Shown: piece after piece, positions 7,504 to 12,545 of the stretch
Numbering within the stretch: the first letter of the stretch is position 1
How the letters are laid out: every line of letters starts with the position of its first letter
Assembly (NCBI GenBank): GCA_026421105.1
Contig: JAPKDI010000018.1
Location: 1-12,545, forward strand
Source: Alphaproteobacteria bacterium
Lineage (GTDB): Bacteria > Pseudomonadota > Alphaproteobacteria > SHVP01
DNA length: 12,545 nucleotides
Direction: 5' to 3'
Translations under genes and position numbers: made by a program
The notes under the pieces: model-generated
What the model was told of the DNA's origin: nothing
Database searches by the model: none
What the model saw: only the letters and a program-made list of their open reading frames with translations

Positions 7504-9011
7504 GTGGTTTGGGGCTCAGTGAGCAGTCCAACACGGGCCAGTTTGGCCAACGCAACGTCGAGTCGTTGGCCGAGGCCTCCACCGACCGAGGACAGCAGCG
7601 TCGCCAGTCTGGCGTGATCATGCTGCCCATCGAGATACGGCAGAATCGCGCGGCAGTCCTCGTCGTTAATCTCGACGTTCTCTAGAAGCACGGTTATGAC
7701 ACGGGTGCCTCGCCTCGCTTGCGCCCGAGCAAGCGCCGGTGCCGCAGGCTGATCGGTTGCCGCGCTAAAAACCCGCGGTGCTGAGCTGTGCAGGTTGATG
7801 AGGCCCCGTGAATAAGCCGTAAACAACGAGCTCATCAGCGCCATGATGGCGTCCTGTTTGAGCGGTTGATCGTCGGCCTGTTGAACGCGCCTCAGAATGG
7901 CTTCCAACGACAATGCCTCGGGATAACATGTCGCAAGTTCATCCAACGCCGCCTCGGTCACACCGGGCTCAACCGCTATATCGGTTCCACCAGGGCTCTG
8001 GTAGCCAATGGTCGTCTGGTCGGCGTTTCGTTCTGCACTTCGTTTGAGCGGTGAGGCAACGTAGAGGGTGGCCAGTGATCGCTGGTCCGGTTGGTTTGCT
8101 GGTTGCTGCCCCTTGACGAACACTGACTCCCGAAACGATCGGTTGGTCAGAAAGTCGAGCCGTCGCTCGCGGTCGTGCAAATCAGGAATTGCCTTCAGTG
8201 CCTCAGCAATCGGGGCAGAATAGGTATCGGGAACCATCGCTTCGAACCCAGCTTCGCCAACGTAGTGGAGATCGTATTCCGCACCGCGGCGCACCACATC
8301 GGCGAAATAAAACGCGGTGTTGTAAGTCTCAAGAAGGTCGTGCGCTAGGTACGAGTCGCCCAGCTTGGCGACATTGTCGTTTTCATCCGCAACAATCTGA
8401 CCATAAGCCCAGTCGACTTTGCCCACCGTCTCGGCGAACGATGCTAACGCTGTCCGCGCGGCCGGCACTTTCGCAGCGATGCCGGGGATATCGGCGGTCT
8501 CTTGCAGCAAATAATCGCGTACGACCTGCCGATGGTGCCAGCCGGGCAACGCGTTATAGCTCAGATAGAGAAGGCCGCCGGGCGAGAGGCATGCGCCGCA
8601 AAGCGCGATCAGGTCGTCGTGGCTCTCTGGCGGTATCCATGACAATAACCCGTGCGCGACGACATAGTCGTACTGCTGGTCGCGTTCCATCTCTTGGAAA
8701 TCATTACATATAAACCGGGCATTACAGATTGTCGCCGCGGCTGCCAGATCTTCGGCTTTGGCGATTTGGGGGGCCGAGAAATCAACGCCGACGCAAGAAG
8801 ATCCCGGTAATGCGCAGGCAATGGCGAGAAGGTTCTCGCCCGTGCCGCAGCCCAACTCTAGGACGCGCGCCGTTTCAACCAACGGCGGCGTCAGTCCGAA
8901 AACGGTGGCCAGTGTTGCCAGGGTGTCGGGGTGTGTCTTACGGCGCGCCCGCGTTTCATACGGAAGTTGGTCGTAGCTTTCTCGAAGGCCGTCGCCGTGC
9001 TGAGCGTTCAT
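7500..9011 (-). CDS. SAM-dependent methyltransferase with methyltransferase regulatory domain (PKMT-like)
   Basis: Protein of 503 residues (numbering from ATG 9011) with a class I methyltransferase domain, then a predicted methyltransferase regulatory domain (PF10119 type) and a C-terminal region. SAM motif I is VLELGCGTGENLL at about 50-62, with VGVDFS at 74-79 as the second strand. The regulatory part shows YNALPGWH (about 152-159) and LDFLTNRSFRESVFV (about 286-300). The C-terminal region ends with an acidic ILPYLDGQHDHARL stretch, perhaps a winged helix. Rickettsial protein-lysine methyltransferases PKMT1 and PKMT2, which modify OmpB, have this general layout, so protein methylation is a fair guess; the target is unknown. 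ATG 9011 is preferred to TTG 9014; GAGGA lies ten bases upstream. It sits 31 bases after sdhB and overlaps zapE by four. Confidence 0.85.
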   Translation of the reverse strand: MNAQHGDGLRESYDQLPYETRARRKTHPDTLATLATVFGLTPPLVETARVLELGCGTGENLLAIACALPGSSCVGVDFSAPQIAKAEDLAAAATICNARFICNDFQEMERDQQYDYVVAHGLLSWIPPESHDDLIALCGACLSPGGLLYLSYNALPGWHHRQVVRDYLLQETADIPGIAAKVPAARTALASFAETVGKVDWAYGQIVADENDNVAKLGDSYLAHDLLETYNTAFYFADVVRRGAEYDLHYVGEAGFEAMVPDTYSAPIAEALKAIPDLHDRERRLDFLTNRSFRESVFVKGQQPANQPDQRSLATLYVASPLKRSAERNADQTTIGYQSPGGTDIAVEPGVTEAALDELATCYPEALSLEAILRRVQQADDQPLKQDAIMALMSSLFTAYSRGLINLHSSAPRVFSAATDQPAAPALARAQARRGTRVITVLLENVEINDEDCRAILPYLDGQHDHARLATLLSSVGGGLGQRLDVALAKLARVGLLTEPQTT

Positions 9012-9042
9012 CAACGCCGGGTCCTCGTTTGAGCCGGAAACC

Positions 9043-9819
9043 CTAACGGCGCTCCTGCATCAATTTCTTTGTCTCGGCGATGGCCTTCGCGGGGTTCAAC
9101 CCCTTCGGGCAAGCGGCGGTACAATTCATGATCGTGTGGCAGCGATACAGACGGAACGGATCTTCCAAATCGTCCAACCGCTCGCCAGCATATTCGTCGC
9201 GGCTGTCTGCAATCCAGCGATAGGCCTGTAGCAACACAGCCGGGCCAAGATAGCGATCACTGTTCCACCAATAGCTCGGGCAACTAGTCGAGCAACACGC
9301 GCACAATATGCACTCCCACAACCCATCGAGCTCGGCGCGTTCCTCGCGCGACTGCAACCGCTCGCGCGTCGGTGGTTCTGTTTCGGCCTGAAGCCAAGGC
9401 TTTACCGCAGCGTATTGCGCGTAGAAGTTGGTCATGTCGGGAACGAGATCCTTGATCACCTTCATATGCGGCAATGGGTAGACCTTGACGTCTTTCTTCA
9501 CGTCTTCGATCGCTTTGGTACAGGCCAGTGTGTTCGATCCATCAATGTTCATCGCGCACGACCCGCAAACGCCCTCACGGCACGAGCGGCGGAACGTCAG
9601 CGTCGGGTCCTGTTCGTTCTTAATTTTGATCAAGGCGTCGAGCACCATTGGCCCGCATGAATCGAGATCGATCTCGTAGGTGTCGACAACCGGGTTCTTC
9701 CCGTCGTCAGGGTTCCACCGGTAGACCTTAAAATCTTTGACCCGTTTGGCGTCGGCCGGTGCTTTGACCGTTTTGCCTTTGCCGACCTTCGAATTACGGG
9801 GAAGCGTGAACTCAGCCAT
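9043..9819 (-). CDS. sdhB: Succinate dehydrogenase iron-sulfur subunit
   Basis: Electron-transfer subunit of complex II, 258 residues, located on the cytoplasmic side of the inner membrane. The [2Fe-2S] cysteines are Cys80, 85, 88 and 100 (CREGVCGSC...C). The second domain gives the [4Fe-4S] ligands Cys170, 173, 176 and 237, and the [3Fe-4S] ligands Cys180, 227 and 233; the spacings equal those of E. coli SdhB. Trp185 in PSYWWN corresponds to the Trp at the quinone site. An N-terminal extension of about 25 residues rich in Lys precedes the ferredoxin fold, as is common in alphaproteobacteria. The start ATG 9819 has AGGAG five bases upstream. It follows sdhA by 17 bases in the sdhCDAB operon. 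Confidence 0.98.
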   Translation of the reverse strand: MAEFTLPRNSKVGKGKTVKAPADAKRVKDFKVYRWNPDDGKNPVVDTYEIDLDSCGPMVLDALIKIKNEQDPTLTFRRSCREGVCGSCAMNIDGSNTLACTKAIEDVKKDVKVYPLPHMKVIKDLVPDMTNFYAQYAAVKPWLQAETEPPTRERLQSREERAELDGLWECILCACCSTSCPSYWWNSDRYLGPAVLLQAYRWIADSRDEYAGERLDDLEDPFRLYRCHTIMNCTAACPKGLNPAKAIAETKKLMQERR

Positions 9820-9836
9820 TGGGGCTCCTGCCGGCT

Positions 9837-11627
9837 CTAGTAGACCCGCGCCTTGGGTGGGAAATAGGAAACTTCGTCGGTCAGCGTGTATTCGTGCACG
9901 GGCCGATAGGTGATCTTCACAGCACCCGAATCTTCATAGTGCTGCATGGAATGCTTCATCCAATTCACGTCATCACGATCGGGGAAGTCTTCCCGTGCGT
10001 GGGCCCCACGGCTTTCTTGCCGGTTTGCCGCGCCATGCATCGTGACAACGGCCTGGCTAACGAGGTTGTCGAGTTCCAACGTTTCAACAAGATCCGAATT
10101 CCAGATCATCGAGCGATCCGAAACGCCGATGTCGGCCACGCTCTTGCGCACGTCGTCGATCAGCGTCTTGCCCTCTTCGAGGACCTCGCCGGTGCGGAAC
10201 ACCGCGCAGTTGTTTTGCATCGTGGCCTGCATGGCATCGCGAATCTTAGCAGTCGGCGTGCCGCCGCTGGCATTGCGGAAGTGATCAAGTCGCGCGAGCG
10301 CCTTATCAACGCTTGCTCGGGGTGTCGCCCGATGGCCTGCCCCCGCGGTGACCTTTTCGGCCGCGCGATTGGCGACGGCACGACCAAACACCACCAGGTC
10401 GAGTAATGAATTCGAGCCCAATCGGTTGGCGCCATGGACCGAGACGCAAGCCGCTTCGCCTGCAGCCATGAGGCCTGGCACCAGAGCGTCGGCGTTGTCG
10501 GCCGTCGGGCTAATGACCTCGCCGTGATAGTTTGTCGGAATGCCGCCCATGTTGTAATGCACCGTCGGCAGCACCGGGATGGGTTCGCGGGTCACATCAA
10601 CGCCTGCAAAAACCTTGGCGCTTTCGGCAATGCCTGGCAGCCGTTCGCCAATGATGTTCGGGTCGAGGTGGTCAAGGTGCAGATAGATGTGGTCTTTGTT
10701 AGGGCCCACGCCGCGACCTTCGCGAATCTCCATTGTCATCGACCGGCTCACCACATCGCGGGAGGCCAAATCCTTGGCGTGCGGGGCGTAGCGCTCCATG
10801 AACCGCTCGCCCTCTGAATTAACGAGGTAGCCGCCTTCGCCGCGCACCCCTTCGGTGATGAGCACACCAGCACCGTAAACCCCGGTTGGGTGAAACTGGA
10901 TAAACTCCATGTCCTGTAGCGGGAGGCCCGCCCGCAAAACCATCGCATTGCCGTCACCAGTACAGGTATGCGCCGAGGTGCACGAGAAATAAGCGCGCCC
11001 ATAACCGCCAGTCGCCAGCACCGTTTGGTGCGACCGGAACAGATGCAGGCTGCCGTCATCCAGGTTCCAGGCCAAGCAACCAACGCAGGTGCCGTCTTCG
11101 TCCATAATCAGGTCGAGGGCGATGTACTCCACGAAGAACTCGGCCTTGTGGCGCAACGCTTGTTGATACAGCGAGTGCAGGATCGCGTGACCCGTCCTGT
11201 CCGCTGCCGCACAAGTGCGCAGCGCGGTGCCTTCGCCAAAATTCGTAGTCATGCCGCCGAAAGCGCGCTGATAGATATGGCCGCTGTCTGTGCGCGAGAA
11301 CGGCACGCCGTAGTGTTCTAGCTCGATGACCGAGGCTGGGCCTTCCTTGCACATGTACTCAATGGCGTCTTGATCGCCCAACCAGTCCGACCCTTTTACA
11401 GTGTCGTACATATGCCAGCGCCAGTCGTCCGGGCCCATATTGCCAAGCGCGGCAGAGATACCGCCTTGCGCCGCGACAGTGTGGGAGCGGGTCGGAAACA
11501 CTTTGGTCACGCATGCGGTCTTCAAACCTTTTTCGGCCATGCCGACGACGGCGCGCAAACCTGCGCCGCCCGCACCGACGACGACGACGTCATACAGGTG
11601 TTCTGTGATGGGATAGGCGTCGGTCAT
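9837..11627 (-). CDS. sdhA: Succinate dehydrogenase flavoprotein subunit
   Basis: Catalytic subunit of complex II, 596 residues, oxidising succinate to fumarate with covalent FAD. The dinucleotide site is GAGGAG at 18-23. His49 in [11 protein letters not shown] is the expected covalent FAD attachment point. The dicarboxylate site is complete: His246 (FHPTG), Arg290 (ASRDVVSRS), His357 (VHYNMGG) and Arg402 ([10 protein letters not shown]), each shifted by three or four from E. coli numbering. The C-terminus ends in the usual [13 protein letters not shown] 11627 is chosen over an upstream extension to 11672 because it matches the family N-terminus and has GGGAG nine bases upstream, inside the end of sdhD. 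The gap to sdhD is five bases. Confidence 0.98.
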   Translation of the reverse strand: MTDAYPITEHLYDVVVVGAGGAGLRAVVGMAEKGLKTACVTKVFPTRSHTVAAQGGISAALGNMGPDDWRWHMYDTVKGSDWLGDQDAIEYMCKEGPASVIELEHYGVPFSRTDSGHIYQRAFGGMTTNFGEGTALRTCAAADRTGHAILHSLYQQALRHKAEFFVEYIALDLIMDEDGTCVGCLAWNLDDGSLHLFRSHQTVLATGGYGRAYFSCTSAHTCTGDGNAMVLRAGLPLQDMEFIQFHPTGVYGAGVLITEGVRGEGGYLVNSEGERFMERYAPHAKDLASRDVVSRSMTMEIREGRGVGPNKDHIYLHLDHLDPNIIGERLPGIAESAKVFAGVDVTREPIPVLPTVHYNMGGIPTNYHGEVISPTADNADALVPGLMAAGEAACVSVHGANRLGSNSLLDLVVFGRAVANRAAEKVTAGAGHRATPRASVDKALARLDHFRNASGGTPTAKIRDAMQATMQNNCAVFRTGEVLEEGKTLIDDVRKSVADIGVSDRSMIWNSDLVETLELDNLVSQAVVTMHGAANRQESRGAHAREDFPDRDDVNWMKHSMQHYEDSGAVKITYRPVHEYTLTDEVSYFPPKARVY

Positions 11628-11632
11628 TCGGC

Positions 11633-12013
11633 TCAGCTCCCGAAGGCAACAAAAAGAACAGACAGTGCGCAAGCGAGAGCGCCAACCAGGCAGGCCCCTG
11701 ATGACAACATCAGCGTGCCGAGTTTGACCATCTCGCCGTGCACGTAATCTTCAATAACCACCTGAAGACCCAGTTTCAGGTGATAGAACATGAAACCGAT
11801 TGTCAGCAGGAGCAGGCCAGCGACCAGGGGGTGGCCGATCCAGGCGCGAGCTTCTTCGTAAGACGCGCCAGCCATCGCAATTAACGAAATCACGAACCAA
11901 CCAGACAGTAGGATGAGCGCGATCGCGGTGACGCGCTGATGCCACCAATGTTGCGTGCCCTCTTTTGCAGAGCCCAATCCCCGCGCGCGGCCCATGGGTG
12001 ATTTGAAGCTCAT
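11633..12013 (-). CDS. sdhD: Succinate dehydrogenase membrane anchor subunit
   Basis: Membrane anchor of complex II, 126 residues with three predicted transmembrane helices at about 28-49, 62-82 and 97-122. The second helix holds the haem b ligand candidate His78, followed after 11 residues by Asp89-Tyr90, the quinone-site pair equivalent to E. coli Asp82-Tyr83. The HWWHQRVTA segment at 22-30 before the first helix is typical of alphaproteobacterial SdhD. ATG 12013 lies four bases after the sdhC stop with a GGGGG-rich site upstream; an alternative ATG at 12040 would overlap sdhC by 23 bases and is less likely. Confidence 0.94.
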   Translation of the reverse strand: MSFKSPMGRARGLGSAKEGTQHWWHQRVTAIALILLSGWFVISLIAMAGASYEEARAWIGHPLVAGLLLLTIGFMFYHLKLGLQVVIEDYVHGEMVKLGTLMLSSGACLVGALACALSVLFVAFGS

Positions 12014-12017
12014 TGGA

Positions 12018-12407
12018 CTACCCCCGAACCTCGTAGCCAATTACCCACGTTGCGACGGTCAGAACGACTGTCCCAAGGAGAACCGCGATGGCACTGTTGC
12101 GGGCAGTATTGAGTTCAAAACCCTTGCCTGCGTCCCAAAACAGATGGCGGACGCCATTACAGAAGTGGAACATCAGCGAAACGGTGAAGCCGAGCAAAAT
12201 GATGCGCCCGATCCAACTATCAAGAAACGCTTGCGCGTCAGCGAACCAATTGGGTCCTGCCGCGGCGGCGATCAGCCAATAGGCCATCAGCAGCGTCCCG
12301 AATCCCAACCCCACACCGGTAATCCGATGGAGGATCGAAAGCGTCATCGATATCGGCCAACGATAGACTTGGAGGTGCGGTGATAACGGACGATCTTGTG
12401 CACTCAT
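12018..12407 (-). CDS. sdhC: Succinate dehydrogenase cytochrome b556 subunit
   Basis: First anchor subunit of complex II, 129 residues from ATG 12407. The N-terminus RPLSPHLQVYRW is the family signature. Ser24 and Arg28 in SILHR match the quinone-site Ser27 and Arg31 of E. coli. In HFCNGVRHLFWD the first histidine, His81, is the expected haem b ligand. Three hydrophobic helices are visible at about 26-52, 65-90 and 103-124. ATG 12407 is preferred because AAAAAGG lies eight bases upstream; the longer ATG 12434 has no suitable site, though it would only add nine residues. It is the promoter-proximal gene of the sdh cluster. Confidence 0.94.
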   Translation of the reverse strand: MSAQDRPLSPHLQVYRWPISMTLSILHRITGVGLGFGTLLMAYWLIAAAAGPNWFADAQAFLDSWIGRIILLGFTVSLMFHFCNGVRHLFWDAGKGFELNTARNSAIAVLLGTVVLTVATWVIGYEVRG

Positions 12408-12415
12408 TTGCGCGG

Positions 12416-12422
12416 CCTTTTT
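12416..12422 (-). promoter_or_regulatory. Ribosome binding site deciding the sdhC start
   Basis: On the minus strand AAAAAGG ends eight bases before ATG 12407. The upstream candidate ATG 12434 has only AAGGGA about 18 bases away, too far to serve it. Confidence 0.5.
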
Positions 12423-12493
12423 CAGCGTCGTCATGACGACAACGGGCGATATCCCTTGAGGACCGGCGGTGGATTTGCCGAAATTAAGTAACG

Positions 12494-12522
12494 ATTAGAA
12501 ACCGCGTATAACGGCAAGTCAA
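12494..12522 (-). promoter_or_regulatory. Sigma-70-type promoter of the sdhCDAB operon
   Basis: Reading the minus strand, TTGACT (12522-12517; five of six to TTGACA) is followed after exactly 17 bases by TCTAAT (12499-12494; five of six to TATAAT). Transcription would start near 12487, giving a leader of about 80 bases before sdhC ATG 12407. It is the best promoter match I found in the window, and it is placed where the operon needs one. No +1 data are available, so this is inference from sequence. Confidence 0.65.
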
Positions 12523-12534
12523 TCAACGCGAACG

Positions 12535-12544
12535 AATTGCAATT
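12535..12544. repeat. 10-base perfect palindrome upstream of the sdh promoter
   Basis: AATTGCAATT reads the same on both strands and is centred about 50 bases upstream of the predicted sdh start point, where an activator could bind. It is AT-rich and short, touches the window edge, and I recognise no regulator for it. It may be chance. Confidence 0.25.
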
Positions 12545-12545
12545 G

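Noticed and set aside
8189..8713. Open frame of 174 codons on + inside the methyltransferase gene
   Set aside because: Antisense to conserved regulatory-domain motifs, Arg/Ser-rich low-quality translation, no ribosome site judged convincing.
9012..9042. Terminator between sdhB and the methyltransferase
   Set aside because: Only four-base CCGG pairings and no T-run; the gap reads as an ordinary intra-operon spacer with a ribosome site.
9819..10406. Open frame of 195 codons on + inside sdhA
   Set aside because: It lies wholly antisense to a complete, motif-verified sdhA and its translation shows no recognisable domain. GC-rich coding regions commonly leave such shadows.

Overview
The window is ordinary alphaproteobacterial chromosome: compact, moderately GC-rich and fully packed with housekeeping genes. 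The lineage call rests on three things: a class I lysyl-tRNA synthetase, an sdhCDAB cluster read towards a ZapE/AFG1 ATPase, and a TerB-like protein of a type I associate with Rhodospirillales-like genomes. The order is a guess. I see no rRNA, tRNA, insertion sequence, phage gene, CRISPR array or toxin-antitoxin pair, and no gene-free stretch over 300 bases.

Left part (1-3592): a KANL3/Tex30-like alpha/beta hydrolase (+) converges on a small TerB-like protein (-). That gene is divergent from lysK (+), and lysK converges on an IlvE-type class IV aminotransferase (-). Middle part (3593-6398): a probable operon on + carries an SRAP/YedK abasic-site protein, the class 2 dihydroorotate dehydrogenase PyrD and a HAD-IIA hydrolase. 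It ends in a small intrinsic terminator that overlaps the HAD stop codon.

Right part (6382-12545): a six-gene cluster on the minus strand reads sdhC, sdhD, sdhA, sdhB, a methyltransferase with a regulatory domain, then zapE. Gaps are 4, 5, 17 and 31 bases, then a 4-base ATGA overlap. A good sigma-70-like promoter lies in front of sdhC. The four Sdh subunits form complex II, which links the TCA cycle to the quinone pool. PyrD also feeds electrons to quinone.

I did not find a convincing undescribed system. The points most worth a second look are the PKMT-like methyltransferase placed between sdhB and zapE, the terminator hairpin whose two arms hold the stop codons of two convergent genes, the fact that all three convergent gene pairs overlap at their stops, and the HAD protein with Trp where a catalytic Asp is usual. 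Start choices for lysK, sdhC, pyrD and the first hydrolase are less certain than the gene calls.
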